Source of the DNA: Paenibacillus polymyxa
GTDB taxonomy: Bacteria; Bacillota; Bacilli; Paenibacillales; Paenibacillaceae
Direction of reading: 5' to 3'
DNA length: 64,000 bases
Assembly: GCF_001719045.1 (NCBI RefSeq)
Contig: NZ_CP015423.1
Location: 4,959,501 to 5,023,500, forward strand
Positions 1 to 9,823 of this stretch are shown piece by piece. Numbering within the stretch: position 1 is the first letter of the stretch; every line of letters starts with the position of its first letter. The notes under the pieces were generated by a model that was not told the origin of the DNA, made no database searches, and worked only from the letters and a program-made list of their open reading frames with translations. The position numbers were made by a program, and so were the translations under genes.

Positions 1-248
1 GCTCAACCAAGTCGATGACAGGGCATTTATTGGGTGCAGCGGGCGGCGTTGAAGCCGTGATCTGTGGTCTCGCCCTTCAGCATCAGACGATTCCGCCAAC
101 GATTAATTTGGATAATCAAGACCCGGCATGCGATCTTGATTATGTACCTAATAAGCCGAGAAAAGCGGAACTGAATGTGGTTATGTCCAATTCCTTTGGT
201 TTTGGCGGTCACAATGCTACGGTTATTCTAAAAAAATATGAAGCATAA
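1..248 (+). CDS. fabF: 3-oxoacyl-ACP synthase II, C-terminal end (partial)
   Basis: The reading frame enters from the left edge, so only the last ~82 residues are present. The enzyme condenses malonyl-ACP with acyl-ACP in fatty-acid elongation in the cytoplasm. The visible [18 protein letters not shown] segment carries the conserved lysine-histidine region of KAS II enzymes, and [10 protein letters not shown] near the C-terminus is the usual glycine-rich family ending. It sits 12 bp before rnc, as in Bacillus where fab genes precede rnc. The call is firm although the start lies outside the window. Confidence 0.95.
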   Translation, partial: STKSMTGHLLGAAGGVEAVICGLALQHQTIPPTINLDNQDPACDLDYVPNKPRKAELNVVMSNSFGFGGHNATVILKKYEA

Positions 249-260
249 GGGGTCAGTTCG

Positions 261-959
261 TTGAGTGGAGACTTGAAGCAATTACAGCAGAAACTTCATA
301 TTCAATTCAACAATCGGCAGCTTCTGAAGCAGGCCTTTACGCACGCTTCCTACGTAAACGAACATCGGTTCAGTCAGCATGCAGACAATGAGCGTCTTGA
401 ATTTTTAGGTGACGCTGTTCTGGAACTGACGGTGTCCGAGCAATTGTACAATCAGTACCCTAACCGACCCGAAGGTGAGCTCACCAAGCTGCGTGCAGCT
501 ATTGTCTGTGAGCCTTCTCTGGTGAAATTTGCTGTCGGGCTTGAGTTCGGGCAATATGTACTGCTTGGAAAAGGTGAAGAGTTGACAGGTGGACGTACTC
601 GTCCGGCTCTGTTGGCTGATGTATTCGAAGCGTTCGTAGGTGCGCTTTATTTGGATCAGGGTCTGGAGGCCGTCCGTTCGTTTCTGGAACGTTATATTTT
701 TCCTCAAATTGTATTAAATGGTAAGCTTCAGATGAGTGATTTCAAAACAGAGCTTCAGGAACTGACGCAGCATCATAACATGGGGATGCTTGAATACAAG
801 ATTGTAGAGGAGCGCGGACCAGCCCATGAGCGCGAGTTTGTAGCTGAGGTATATATGGACAGCGAACGGCTAGGGGCAGGTACGGGACGCTCCAAAAAAG
901 AAGCTGAGCAGCAAGCGGCGGCAGTAGCTTTAAACCGTTTGAAGCTGGCAGAATCGTAA
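261..959 (+). CDS. rnc: Ribonuclease III
   Basis: Double-strand-specific endoribonuclease that processes rRNA precursors and structured mRNAs. The 232-residue protein has an N-terminal catalytic domain with the signature NERLEFLGD (residues 43-51, including the metal-binding Glu47 and Asp51), the second acidic patch in [18 protein letters not shown], and a C-terminal double-stranded-RNA-binding domain from about residue 157. It begins with TTG preceded by AAGGGG at about 246-251. It lies between fabF and smc, the normal Firmicute context, and is followed by a terminator-like hairpin. Confidence 0.96.
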   Translation: MSGDLKQLQQKLHIQFNNRQLLKQAFTHASYVNEHRFSQHADNERLEFLGDAVLELTVSEQLYNQYPNRPEGELTKLRAAIVCEPSLVKFAVGLEFGQYVLLGKGEELTGGRTRPALLADVFEAFVGALYLDQGLEAVRSFLERYIFPQIVLNGKLQMSDFKTELQELTQHHNMGMLEYKIVEERGPAHEREFVAEVYMDSERLGAGTGRSKKEAEQQAAAVALNRLKLAES

Positions 960-1008
960 TCGGTACCTGAGCAGCCCGGACGGGTTACGCAAGCAGGGGG
1001 CACAAAGT

Positions 1009-1077
1009 AAGAGCAAAGGGCAGTCCGCGGGGAGTCCCGGCCCGTAATGGCGAATGGACTGCGTTTTGCTCTTTTTT
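1009..1077 (+). terminator. Intrinsic terminator after rnc
   Basis: The arms at 1009-1026 and 1056-1073 (AAGAGCAAA..GCAGTCC with its complement, two mismatches) form an 18-bp imperfect stem around a GC-rich loop. A T-run follows at 1072-1077. It separates rnc from smc. Confidence 0.75.
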
Positions 1078-1111
1078 CGTGGCTTTGCTGGTGTAATGTG
1101 AGTGTCGGTAC

Positions 1112-1143
1112 TGTGCTTTATACAAGCTAGTTTATGCTACAAT
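1112..1143 (+). promoter_or_regulatory. Possible promoter for smc
   Basis: An extended -10, TG-C-TACAAT, has its hexamer at 1138-1143, downstream of the rnc terminator and ~70 bp before smc. No good -35 hexamer is present at 17 bp, so the call rests on the extended -10. Confidence 0.4.
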
Positions 1144-1215
1144 AGGGATAATTCATATCAATCAGGTATACGGTGTTGTACAAGCATATTTGAAATGTTA
1201 GAGGTGAGATTGAGC

Positions 1216-4200
1216 ATGTTTTTAAAGCGCATTGAGCTGGCGGGCTTCAAATCGTTTGCAGATAAAACGGAAATGGAATTTGTCCGCGGCATTACGGCAG
1301 TCGTCGGACCCAACGGAAGCGGAAAAAGTAATATTTCCGACGGAATTCGTTGGGTGCTGGGCGAACAGAGTGCCAAATCACTGCGTGGCGGCAAAATGGA
1401 GGACATTATTTTTGCGGGTAGTGATGCTCGTAAGGCTGTTAATTACGGTGAAGTATCGCTTACGTTGGATAATGAAGATCAGGCGTTGCCTCTGGATTTT
1501 GGTGAGGTCACGGTAACGCGACGTGTACATCGAAGTGGGGATAGTGAATATTTCATTAATCGGCAATCATGCAGACTCCGAGATATTACAGAGCTGTTTA
1601 TGGATACAGGCATTGGTAAAGAAGCTTATTCAATTATTGGGCAGGGACGCATTGAAGAAATTCTGAGTACCCGATCTGAGGATCGTCGAGGTATTTTTGA
1701 GGAAGCTTCGGGTATCGTAAAATATAAATCGCGTAAAAAAGATGCGGTTCGCAAGCTGGATGAAACGGAGCAAAATTTGCTGCGTATTCACGATTTGGTT
1801 AGTGAACTGGAGGATCAGATTGGACCGCTTAAGGAGCAGTCTGAAAAAGCGATTCATTTTAAAGAGCTGCGCGGTGAATTGAAATCAAAAGAAATTTCAA
1901 TGTACGTCCATCAAATTGAACAAATTCATACTTCGTGGAGCGATGCGACTTCCAAACTAGCTCTGTTGCAGCAGGAGCAGCTTCAGTTGTCTACGGTGGT
2001 GTCCCGCCATGATGCGATGCTGGAAAGCGACCGCAACGAATTGCGCCAGCTGGAAGAGCAGGTAGAGCAGTTGCAAAGGGATTTGTTGCAATACAGTGAA
2101 GCGACGGAGAAAAGTGAAGGCTACGGCGAATTGCTCAAAGAGCGCACACGCAATCTGGAGGCTAATCGGGAACAATTGATCTTATCACTTAGCACAAGCG
2201 AATCACGGCATTCCGAGCGCAGGAGTGAACTGGATCAGCTGAACGAAAAACTGTCTGCACTGAATGTAGAGCTTGACGAGTTGCGTGCGCGGCTGTCTGA
2301 CGAAGAGGCCAAACTGATTGGTGTTACAGGCGGAATCAGCCAGGAGCAGGAAGAAAGCCTAAAGGGTGGTCTGCTGGAGCTGATGAATCAGATGGCGCAG
2401 GCGCGTAACGAAATTCGTTATACAGACCAACAGAAGGAAGCATTGGAACGGCGTGTGACTCGCGTAAGTGACGAATCCGGCAAATGGGAAGCCCAGAAAG
2501 TACAACTTGAAAAGCGCAAAAAGGGATTGGAAGCTGCGGTTCAGAAGCTGGGGCAGGAAATCAGTAGTTTGCGTAGTGGCTATATTCAGGGAAGTGAAAA
2601 GTACCAGGCCCTGCAAAAACTACTGGAAGAAAACCAGGGTACGGTTCGTAAATGGGAACAAAAACGTGAGGCTCAAATTTCACGGCGAGATACAATGAAG
2701 GAAATGCAGGATGACTTTGACGGCTTCATGCTTGGAGTTAAAGAGGTATTGAAGGCTGCACGAAAAGAAACTTTGCATGGTGTGCATGGAGCGGTAGCGG
2801 AGCTGATTCGGGTGCCTGAGCATTTAGAGCAGGCGATGGAAACCGCTTTGGGTGCTTCAGTTCAGCATATCGTGATGGAAAATGAATCCGTATCCAGACA
2901 GGCGATCAGTTTTCTAAAGCAACGTCAACTGGGCAGAGCGACATTTTTGCCTATGGATGTTATTCGTCCGCGTCAAATCGGTGCAGGAGAACGCCAAATT
3001 GCAGAAGGAGCCGAAGGCTTTGTCGGAATCGGTGCAGATCTTGTTCAGTATGATGATCGATATGCCGGAATTGTAGGCAGTCTCTTGGGGAATGTGGTCA
3101 TTGCCCGTACGTTGGAAGATGCAAACCGTATTGCGGCCCGTTGCCAATATAGATACCGCGTGGTCACTTTGGAAGGCGATGTTGTCAATGCAGGGGGTTC
3201 CATGACTGGGGGAAGCCAGTTCAAGAAAAATGCTAATCTGCTTGGACGCAAACGTCAGCTGGATCAGTTGGATCAAGACATTGTAGATACGGAGCAGCAA
3301 ATTGCAAGGTTGCGCCAGAGTGCAATAGATACCAAACGCCAGTTGGAGGAGACACAGACCCGTCTGGACGAGCTTCGTCACGGCGGCGATGTGAAGCGCG
3401 GCGAAGAGCAGCAGATGGCAATGGAGCTCAAGCAATTGGAGCATGAACTTCGTCATGTTCTAGAGCAGGTCGCTGCGTCTGGTCAGGAGAAAAAGGGCTT
3501 TGATCAGGAAATCAAGGAACTGGAAACTTCCCGTGAAGAAGCATTGGTAAAGTTGGCTGCGTTGGAGGAAGAAGAAAAGAAAACGCATCAGGCCATTCAT
3601 GCTGCCGAATTTGCCCGTAAAGCCAACGAATCTGCCAAAGAGCAGCTGCAGGGAGAGCTCACGAATCTCAAGGTAAGAGAAGGAAAGCTGGACCAAGAGC
3701 GCTTTTCATTGGAAGAGCAGCTGCGCAGATTGCGTGGGGATTATGATACTCTTGGTAAGGATTCGAGACAAAACAAGACCTTGCTTGCTTCCATCGAAGC
3801 AGATTTGCTGACCAATGAGCAGGAGACCGTGAAACAGATTGAAAATCTCAATCAATACCGTTTGAAAAAGGAAGAAGCCGCACAGCAACTGGAATTCAAG
3901 CGGGCTGCACGTAGCAGCTTGTCCAAAAAGCTTGAAGTGGCTGAGAACGACACGAAAGAACAGCGAATTCAGCTCAAGTCAGTGGAGGAGTTGCTTCGTC
4001 AAACGGAAATTGGAGTAAATCGGCTTGATGTGGAACTGGAAAACGTTCTGAAAAAATTAAGTGATGATTATGAACTCAGCTATGAGTTAGCCAAGCAGCG
4101 TTACCCTATACCGGAAGATATTGAAGGTACGCAGAGTGAGGTAGAAAGGCTCAAACGTGGTATTTCCGCGTTGGGTGAGGTGAATCTAGGCGCCATTGAG

Positions 4201-4785
4201 GAATACCAGCGTGTGCATGAGCGTTATACGTTTCTTGATGAGCAAAAGTCTGATTTGGTGGAGGCCAAGACAACGCTTTATCAGGTTATTCGTGAAATGG
4301 ATGAAGAAATGTCCAAACGCTTTAAGACTACGTTCGATGCTATTCGGCGCGAATTTGGAACGGTATTCTCCAAGCTGTTCGGAGGCGGACGTGCTGATCT
4401 CGTGCTGCTTGACCCGGAACGCTTATTGGAGACGGGAATTGACATCGTAGCTCAGCCACCGGGCAAAAAACTGCAAAACTTGCAGCTACTGTCGGGCGGT
4501 GAGCGTGCGTTAACAGCGATGGCGTTACTATTTGCCATTTTACACGTTAAACCTGTTCCATTCTGTGTACTCGATGAAGTAGAGGCTGCATTGGACGAAG
4601 CAAACGTGGTGCGTTTTGCCCAGTATTTACGAGAATTCTCGGAGCAGACACAGTTCATTGTAGTCACACACCGCAAGGGCACAATGGAAGAATCAGATGT
4701 GCTGTACGGGGTTACGATGGAGGAAGGCGGGGTTTCCAAACTCGTATCTGTCAAGCTAGACAACGATGAAGCTGAGATTGCCTGA
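1216..4785 (+). CDS. smc: Chromosome segregation protein SMC
   Basis: SMC ATPase of the condensin complex that compacts and segregates the nucleoid with ScpA and ScpB. The protein has 1189 residues, matching the ~1186 usual for Bacillus. It begins MFLKRIELAGFKSF. The Walker A motif GPNGSGKSN is at residues 31-39. Two long coiled-coil arms flank a hinge of roughly residues 520-680. The C-terminal head has the LLSGGERALTAMA signature followed by Walker B VLDEVEAALD. An upstream in-frame ATG at 1102 would add 38 residues unlike the family. ATG 1216 is preceded by AGAGGTGA, although TTG 1210 is also possible. Confidence 0.96.
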   Translation: MFLKRIELAGFKSFADKTEMEFVRGITAVVGPNGSGKSNISDGIRWVLGEQSAKSLRGGKMEDIIFAGSDARKAVNYGEVSLTLDNEDQALPLDFGEVTVTRRVHRSGDSEYFINRQSCRLRDITELFMDTGIGKEAYSIIGQGRIEEILSTRSEDRRGIFEEASGIVKYKSRKKDAVRKLDETEQNLLRIHDLVSELEDQIGPLKEQSEKAIHFKELRGELKSKEISMYVHQIEQIHTSWSDATSKLALLQQEQLQLSTVVSRHDAMLESDRNELRQLEEQVEQLQRDLLQYSEATEKSEGYGELLKERTRNLEANREQLILSLSTSESRHSERRSELDQLNEKLSALNVELDELRARLSDEEAKLIGVTGGISQEQEESLKGGLLELMNQMAQARNEIRYTDQQKEALERRVTRVSDESGKWEAQKVQLEKRKKGLEAAVQKLGQEISSLRSGYIQGSEKYQALQKLLEENQGTVRKWEQKREAQISRRDTMKEMQDDFDGFMLGVKEVLKAARKETLHGVHGAVAELIRVPEHLEQAMETALGASVQHIVMENESVSRQAISFLKQRQLGRATFLPMDVIRPRQIGAGERQIAEGAEGFVGIGADLVQYDDRYAGIVGSLLGNVVIARTLEDANRIAARCQYRYRVVTLEGDVVNAGGSMTGGSQFKKNANLLGRKRQLDQLDQDIVDTEQQIARLRQSAIDTKRQLEETQTRLDELRHGGDVKRGEEQQMAMELKQLEHELRHVLEQVAASGQEKKGFDQEIKELETSREEALVKLAALEEEEKKTHQAIHAAEFARKANESAKEQLQGELTNLKVREGKLDQERFSLEEQLRRLRGDYDTLGKDSRQNKTLLASIEADLLTNEQETVKQIENLNQYRLKKEEAAQQLEFKRAARSSLSKKLEVAENDTKEQRIQLKSVEELLRQTEIGVNRLDVELENVLKKLSDDYELSYELAKQRYPIPEDIEGTQSEVERLKRGISALGEVNLGAIEEYQRVHERYTFLDEQKSDLVEAKTTLYQVIREMDEEMSKRFKTTFDAIRREFGTVFSKLFGGGRADLVLLDPERLLETGIDIVAQPPGKKLQNLQLLSGGERALTAMALLFAILHVKPVPFCVLDEVEAALDEANVVRFAQYLREFSEQTQFIVVTHRKGTMEESDVLYGVTMEEGGVSKLVSVKLDNDEAEIA

Positions 4786-4823
4786 CATTAAATAACATAC
4801 TTTCAGACCAACGGAGGGAATCC

Positions 4824-5840
4824 ATGAGTTTCTTTAGGAAATTGAAGGAAAGCATTGCAAACAAAACTGAATCTGTCACAAAACAGTTCAAAGATGGATT
4901 GGAAAAAACACGTAAAGGTTTTGTTGAAAAAGTAACGGATTTGATGATTCGCCGTAAAAAGATTGATGAGGAATTTTATGAGGAACTGGAAGAAATTCTG
5001 ATCGGAGCGGACGTAGGCGTCAACACGGTTATGAACCTCATTGAAGACCTGCGAGAAGAAGTGAAAAAGCGCAAAATTGAGGACGCATCGGAATTACAGC
5101 CTGTACTGTCGGAAAAGCTGTCCGAGTTGCTGCGGGGGAATGACAATAGTCAGCTCAAAATGAGCGCTGAAGGGATTACAGTCATTCTATTCGTGGGAGT
5201 CAATGGCGTCGGCAAAACGACAACCATTGGCAAGTTAGCTCACCGTTTTAAACAAGAGGGCAAAAAAGTATTGTTGGCTGCCGGAGATACGTTCCGGGCG
5301 GGTGCGATTGAACAGTTGGAGGTATGGGGCGAACGGGCAGGTGTAGAGGTTATTAAGCAGCAATCCGGTTCCGATCCGGCTGCGGTTATGTTTGATGCCG
5401 TACAGGCTGCCAAACAGCGTCAAGTGGATGTTTTGTTGTGTGATACCGCAGGACGTCTTCAGAATAAAAGCAATCTGATGGAGGAACTGAACAAAATTTT
5501 CCGCGTGATCCAACGCGAAATTCCAGATGCTCCTCATGAAGTGTTGTTGGTACTTGATGCGACGACTGGACAAAATGCACTTAACCAAGCCAAGCTGTTT
5601 GGTGAGAAAAGCGGTGTAACCGGGCTGGTACTAACGAAGTTGGATGGTACAGCGAAGGGCGGGATTGTTGTGGCCATCCGTCAGGAGCTGAATTTGCCTG
5701 TTAAGCTGGTGGGCTTAGGTGAAAAAGTGAATGATCTTCAACCGTTTGATTCCGAGCAATTCGTTCATGCGTTGTTTGCGGGGTTGATTCAGGAAGAGAC
5801 CGTCGAAGTAACTGCTGCAGACGAGGAAGAACAGAACTGA
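4824..5840 (+). CDS. ftsY: Signal recognition particle receptor FtsY
   Basis: SRP-receptor GTPase that docks Ffh-nascent-chain complexes at the membrane. The 338-residue protein has a short charged N-terminal region, a helical N domain, and a G domain with P-loop GVNGVGKT (residues 125-132), DTAGR, and [19 protein letters not shown] lies just before the ATG. It follows smc after 38 bp, as in Bacillus, and is probably co-transcribed with it. The partner Ffh is encoded ~1.4 kb downstream. Confidence 0.97.
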   Translation: MSFFRKLKESIANKTESVTKQFKDGLEKTRKGFVEKVTDLMIRRKKIDEEFYEELEEILIGADVGVNTVMNLIEDLREEVKKRKIEDASELQPVLSEKLSELLRGNDNSQLKMSAEGITVILFVGVNGVGKTTTIGKLAHRFKQEGKKVLLAAGDTFRAGAIEQLEVWGERAGVEVIKQQSGSDPAAVMFDAVQAAKQRQVDVLLCDTAGRLQNKSNLMEELNKIFRVIQREIPDAPHEVLLVLDATTGQNALNQAKLFGEKSGVTGLVLTKLDGTAKGGIVVAIRQELNLPVKLVGLGEKVNDLQPFDSEQFVHALFAGLIQEETVEVTAADEEEQN

Positions 5841-5891
5841 TACGTTTAAAGTAGGCTTTTATGTTACGTTTGGGACTAAGTAGCCATCCTG

Positions 5892-5921
5892 TTGCTGTTC
5901 AAGTTCGCCCAGATGTATAAT
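5892..5921 (+). promoter_or_regulatory. Predicted sigma-A promoter of the PAQR gene
   Basis: TTGCTG (5892-5897), an 18-bp spacer and a perfect TATAAT (5916-5921) lie 81 bp before the next start. This suggests the membrane-protein gene is transcribed separately from ftsY. Confidence 0.6.
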
Positions 5922-6002
5922 GAAAGCAAGAGGTCTGTCGATGCCGTATATGTAATGTATGTTGTATGTAAAATATAAATAAGGAAGCCGGGTGAAAAAC
6001 CG

Positions 6003-6653
6003 ATGGCAAACACCTATACTTACTCCCGACGGGAAGAAGTAGCCAACGCCATTACACATGGAATTGGAGCCGTTTTAAGCGTGGCAGCGCTTGTGTTACT
6101 CATTGTTTTTGCTAGCTTGAAAGGAACCACTTGGCATGTCGTCAGCTTTACGATTTACGGGATTACGATGTTGCTGTTGTACACCAATTCAACGTTGCTT
6201 CATAGCCTGCGTGAAGGGAAAATGAAGGATTTGTTCGAAATATTCGATCATTCTTGCATTTACCTGTTCATTGCAGGTAGCTACACCCCGTTTATGCTCG
6301 TTGCACTGCGAGGTACTCTGGGATGGACACTGTTTGGAGTGATTTGGGGGATTGCACTGTTTGGTGTGTTGTTCAAGGCGTTCTTCACCAAGCGCTTCCT
6401 GTTTATGTCTACCGTGTTTTACATTGTGATGGGCTGGCTCATCACCATTGCCTGGAATCCTCTGGTTGCGACTGTTCCCGCCGGAGGGATGACGTTATTG
6501 TTCGTAGGTGGTCTTATGTATACGTTGGGCACGATTTTCTATGTGTGGCGGGCATTTCCATATCACCATGCGATCTGGCATCTATTTGTTTTGGCAGGCA
6601 GCATACTTCATTTTCTGGCTGTTCTGCTGTATCTTACTCCAGTAAGGGTTTAA
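6003..6653 (+). CDS. trhA: PAQR/hemolysin III family membrane protein
   Basis: Integral membrane protein of the hemolysin III (TrhA/YqfA, PAQR) family, linked to membrane homeostasis; its biochemical reaction is not settled, though related proteins bind zinc. The 216-residue sequence has about seven hydrophobic segments. It carries the family motifs EEVANAITHGIGA near the N-terminus, FDHSCIYLFIAGSYTPF in the middle, and a histidine-containing last helix (HHAIWHLFVLAGSILHF) whose histidines are the likely metal ligands. It interrupts the ftsY-ylxM order but has its own promoter and a strong terminator. Confidence 0.88.
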   Translation: MANTYTYSRREEVANAITHGIGAVLSVAALVLLIVFASLKGTTWHVVSFTIYGITMLLLYTNSTLLHSLREGKMKDLFEIFDHSCIYLFIAGSYTPFMLVALRGTLGWTLFGVIWGIALFGVLFKAFFTKRFLFMSTVFYIVMGWLITIAWNPLVATVPAGGMTLLFVGGLMYTLGTIFYVWRAFPYHHAIWHLFVLAGSILHFLAVLLYLTPVRV

Positions 6654-6665
6654 GTAACAGTGGGC

Positions 6666-6715
6666 AAAAAGCCGATCCGTACTTCCGTTTGAGGGCAGTG
6701 GATCGGCTTTTTTTT
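6666..6715 (+). terminator. Intrinsic terminator after the PAQR gene
   Basis: The stem GCCGATCC (6671-6678) and GGATCGGC (6700-6707) is perfect, with an A-run before it and eight Ts after it (6708-6715). Confidence 0.92.
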
Positions 6716-6734
6716 GTATGACAAGGGATAACGC

Positions 6735-6763
6735 TTGACATCTTCTTTTCTTTTATGTATCAT
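6735..6763 (+). promoter_or_regulatory. Sigma-A promoter of ylxM-ffh
   Basis: A perfect -35 TTGACA (6735-6740), a 17-bp spacer and TATCAT (6758-6763) lie just after the terminator. Transcription would begin near 6770, which rules out the first in-frame ATG at 6772 as a normal start for ylxM. Confidence 0.82.
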
Positions 6764-6819
6764 AAGGAACGTTGAAAAGAACTGTAAAGTGTTTTTCCTT
6801 GACGATGGAGGTATACAAG

Positions 6820-7188
6820 ATGAGTCAGGAGAATCGGCTGGAAAAGACAAACCGGATTAACCGACTGTTTGACTTCTATGAACCTCTGCTTACAGAGAAG
6901 CAACAAATGTTTTTAAAATATTACTTCCATGATGATTTTTCTTTAGGGGAAATTGCATCGGAATTTCAAATTAGCCGTCAGGCAGTATATGAACATATTA
7001 AACGTGCTGAACAGGTATTGGAAATGTACGAGGAAAAGCTTGGTTTGCTAAGCAAGTATGAGCGTAGAATCCAAGATCTCGAAGAATTAAATAAGACGTT
7101 GTATGAGGCATTCGGTAAAATCGGTGAGTCCGATGAAGGCATACTGCAACATGTTCATCAAATTGTAAATCGCCTGCAGGAACTGTAG
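6820..7188 (+). CDS. ylxM: SRP-associated helix-turn-helix protein YlxM
   Basis: Small (122-residue) UPF0122-family protein encoded directly before ffh in many Firmicutes and thought to modulate SRP. It has a sigma-region-4-like helix-turn-helix: the SLGEIASEFQISRQAVYEHIKRAE segment (given here only as position ~43-66) followed by a coiled-coil-like C-terminus. ATG 6820 has ATGGAGGT seven bases upstream. An upstream ATG at 6772 lies almost at the predicted transcription start and is rejected. It is separated from ffh by 51 bp. Confidence 0.92.
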   Translation: MSQENRLEKTNRINRLFDFYEPLLTEKQQMFLKYYFHDDFSLGEIASEFQISRQAVYEHIKRAEQVLEMYEEKLGLLSKYERRIQDLEELNKTLYEAFGKIGESDEGILQHVHQIVNRLQEL

Positions 7189-7239
7189 GACATATAGATT
7201 AAGAACAAACAACCCTGGTAGACAAGGAGGTGCGAAAGT

Positions 7240-8616
7240 ATGGCATTTGAAGGATTATCGACTCGCTTGCAAAATGTATTCAGTAAACTGCGCGGTAAAG
7301 GAAAAGTGTCTGAGGATGATGTAGCTCAGGCGATGCGTGAAGTACGATTAGCTTTGCTTGAGGCGGACGTTAACTTCAAGGTTGTAAAGGACTTTATTGC
7401 CAAGGTAAAGGAGAAATCCGTTGGTAAGGAAGTGATGGACAGCTTTACGCCAGGCATGGTCATCATCGACATCGTGAACAAAGAACTGACCGAGTTGATG
7501 GGTGGCAGTCAGGCCAAGCTTGCCAAAGCAAACAAACCGCCTACGGTCATTATGATGGTGGGTCTCCAGGGCGCAGGTAAGACGACGACGTCTGGTAAAC
7601 TGGCGAAATTGCTGCAAAAGCAAAATCATCGTCCATTGCTTGTAGCTGGTGATATTTATAGACCAGCCGCGATCAAGCAACTTCAGGTTCTTGGGGAGCA
7701 GATTAATACTCCTGTATTTACACTGGGAGATCAGACAAGCCCGGTAGAAATTGCAAAACAGGGTTTGCAGCATGCTAAGGATAATGGTAATGACTACGTT
7801 ATTATAGATACTGCTGGTCGTCTTCATGTTGATGAAGAGCTCATGGAAGAGTTGCGCCAGATTCATACCAACGTCAACCCGGATGAAGTTCTACTGGTTG
7901 TAGATAGCATGACGGGGCAGGACGCGGTTAACGTTGCGGAGCACTTTAATAATAGCTTGGAGTTAACGGGAGTTGTACTGACGAAGCTGGATGGTGACAC
8001 TCGTGGTGGTGCAGCTTTATCGGTTAAGGCTGTGACGGGATGCCCAATCAAGTTTGCTACATTGGGTGAAAAGCTGGATGCGATGGAGCCGTTTCATCCT
8101 GAACGGATGGCTTCACGGATTTTAGGCATGGGTGATATGTTGTCCCTGATTGAAAAAGCGCAGTCCAATATCGACGCCGATAAGGCGAAGGAAATGGAAC
8201 GGAAAATGCGTAATGCCGAGTTTACTTTTGAAGATTTTCTGGAGCAAATGGATCAAGTTAAGAAGCTTGGCCCAATCGACCAGATTCTTGATATGATTCC
8301 GGGTATGGGCAACATGAAGCAAATGAAAGATATCAAAGTGGATGACAAACAGATGGGCCGGATTGAGGCTATCGTTCATTCTATGACCACACAGGAAAAG
8401 CAAAACCCAGACATGATTAATCATAGCCGTCGCAAACGTATTTCTGTAGGCAGCGGAACATCACTGGCTGAGGTAAATCGTCTGATAAAGCAATTCGACG
8501 AAATGCGTCGCATGATGAAGCAGTTCTCAGATATGATGGGACCTAAGGGTGGCAAAAACAAGGCTATGAAGCAGTTGAAGAGTATGGGTAAAGGTATGAA
8601 GTTTCCTTTCCGCTAA
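7240..8616 (+). CDS. ffh: Signal recognition particle protein Ffh
   Basis: SRP54 GTPase that binds signal sequences on ribosomes and delivers them to FtsY. The 458-residue protein has the N domain, then a G domain with P-loop GLQGAGKT (residues 108-115), DTAGR and TKLDGDTRGG. A methionine-rich M domain follows from about residue 300 and binds 4.5S RNA and signal peptides. A strong AAGGAGGTG precedes the ATG. Length and order are normal for the family. Confidence 0.98.
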   Translation: MAFEGLSTRLQNVFSKLRGKGKVSEDDVAQAMREVRLALLEADVNFKVVKDFIAKVKEKSVGKEVMDSFTPGMVIIDIVNKELTELMGGSQAKLAKANKPPTVIMMVGLQGAGKTTTSGKLAKLLQKQNHRPLLVAGDIYRPAAIKQLQVLGEQINTPVFTLGDQTSPVEIAKQGLQHAKDNGNDYVIIDTAGRLHVDEELMEELRQIHTNVNPDEVLLVVDSMTGQDAVNVAEHFNNSLELTGVVLTKLDGDTRGGAALSVKAVTGCPIKFATLGEKLDAMEPFHPERMASRILGMGDMLSLIEKAQSNIDADKAKEMERKMRNAEFTFEDFLEQMDQVKKLGPIDQILDMIPGMGNMKQMKDIKVDDKQMGRIEAIVHSMTTQEKQNPDMINHSRRKRISVGSGTSLAEVNRLIKQFDEMRRMMKQFSDMMGPKGGKNKAMKQLKSMGKGMKFPFR

Positions 8617-8683
8617 GGCCAATAGGCCCTTGGAATTATGGGATAACAATATACAGTCTACTTTTTGAAGGAGGTGAATTTTC

Positions 8684-8956
8684 GTGGCAGTTCGTATTCG
8701 TCTGAAACGTATGGGTGCACATAAAGCTCCTTTCTATCGCGTCGTGGTATCTGATTCTCGTTCCCCGCGTGACGGTCGTTTTATCGAAGAAATCGGTTAC
8801 TACAACCCAATCACAGTACCAGCGGTTGTAAAAATTGATGAAGATAAAGCGCTGAAATGGTTGCAAGATGGTGCACAAGCATCCGACACAGTCCGTAACT
8901 TGCTTAGCAAAGCGGGCGTAATGAAAAAGTTTCATGAGTCTAAACTACAGAAATAA
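8684..8956 (+). CDS. rpsP: 30S ribosomal protein S16
   Basis: Small-subunit protein S16, 90 residues, with the typical opening [19 protein letters not shown] and the [19 protein letters not shown] block. It begins with GTG, and AAGGAGGTG (8668-8676) lies at ideal spacing. It follows ffh by 67 bp in the conserved ffh-rpsP-khpA-rimM-trmD order. Confidence 0.98.
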   Translation: MAVRIRLKRMGAHKAPFYRVVVSDSRSPRDGRFIEEIGYYNPITVPAVVKIDEDKALKWLQDGAQASDTVRNLLSKAGVMKKFHESKLQK

Positions 8957-8979
8957 GGTGCTGATACGGAGGGTCAACC

Positions 8980-9210
8980 ATGGAAGAATTAGTGATAATC
9001 ATTGCTAAGGCTTTAGTCGATCATCCGGAAGATGTAACCGTGAAGACCTTGGAGAAGGATCGGCTTGTTGTATATGAGCTTAGTGTGCATCCTGAGGATG
9101 TAGGCAAAATCATTGGTAAGCAGGGTCGTATCGCCAAGGCGCTTCGCACTGTGGTTGCATCAGCAGCCGTTAAGATGGATAAACGGGTTACCGTAGACAT
9201 CATATCTTAA
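8980..9210 (+). CDS. khpA: KH-domain RNA-binding protein KhpA
   Basis: A 76-residue single KH domain (YlqC family), an RNA-binding protein that pairs with KhpB and affects cell elongation in other Firmicutes. The GXXG loop is visible as GKIIGKQGRIAKALR. It is 23 bp downstream of rpsP, in the usual position before rimM, and is followed by a terminator hairpin that may reduce transcription into rimM. Confidence 0.94.
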   Translation: MEELVIIIAKALVDHPEDVTVKTLEKDRLVVYELSVHPEDVGKIIGKQGRIAKALRTVVASAAVKMDKRVTVDIIS

Positions 9211-9218
9211 AGATATAC

Positions 9219-9255
9219 GAAAGTGGGTTAGGATGTATGTCCTAACCCTTTTTCG
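9219..9255 (+). terminator. Terminator/attenuator between khpA and rimM
   Basis: A perfect 9-bp stem, GGGTTAGGA (9225-9233) and TCCTAACCC (9240-9248), with a six-base loop, is followed by TTTTT. No clear new promoter is seen before rimM, so partial read-through is likely. Confidence 0.85.
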
Positions 9256-9307
9256 TACATGATGAAGATGATATGGAGCGGGACCGATTACAAGCAGGAG
9301 GAACACG

Positions 9308-9823
9308 ATGCAACAATTGTTTAATGTCGGAAAAATTGTGAACACCCATGGAATCCGTGGGGAGCTTAAAATATTAACGACGACAGATTTCCCAGAGGAT
9401 CGCTTTGCTAAAGGTAGTGAGCTTTTGATTGTTCCGGCTGAAGGTAAAGCCCCGATTCCCGTAACTATTGAAACAGCGCGTTTTCAAAAAAATATGGTTG
9501 TCGCTAAATTTAAGGAATATCACAATATCAATGAAGTTGAGAAATATAAAGGTACTTTGTTGAAGGTATCTGCTGAGCGGTTAGGCGAATTGGAAGAGAA
9601 TGAATTTTATTTTCATGAAGTAGTCGGCATGGAAGTGGTGACCGAAGACGGAAATGAGCTCGGCGTGGTCAAAGAAATTTTGACTCCGGGAGCCAATGAT
9701 GTATGGGTAGTCAAAATGCCTAAAGGCAAGGAACTACTATTGCCGTATATAGAGGATGTTATTTTGGATGTAAACGTGCGCGAAAAACGGGTTACGGTAC
9801 GGTTAATGGAAGGTCTGCTGTAA
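9308..9823 (+). CDS. rimM: Ribosome maturation factor RimM
   Basis: Assists late 30S assembly by binding S19 and the 16S rRNA head. The 171-residue protein opens with the family motif [16 protein letters not shown] and has a C-terminal PRC-barrel ([18 protein letters not shown] onward). CAGGAGGA precedes the ATG. The stop codon overlaps the trmD start (TAATG), implying translational coupling. Confidence 0.97.
   Translation: MQQLFNVGKIVNTHGIRGELKILTTTDFPEDRFAKGSELLIVPAEGKAPIPVTIETARFQKNMVVAKFKEYHNINEVEKYKGTLLKVSAERLGELEENEFYFHEVVGMEVVTEDGNELGVVKEILTPGANDVWVVKMPKGKELLLPYIEDVILDVNVREKRVTVRLMEGLL

Noticed and set aside
1102..1215. Longer N-terminus for SMC
   Set aside because: The extra 38 residues do not match the family and begin upstream of the predicted -10.
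2914..3456. 180-codon minus-strand frame
   Set aside because: Antisense to the smc coiled coil and without coding character.
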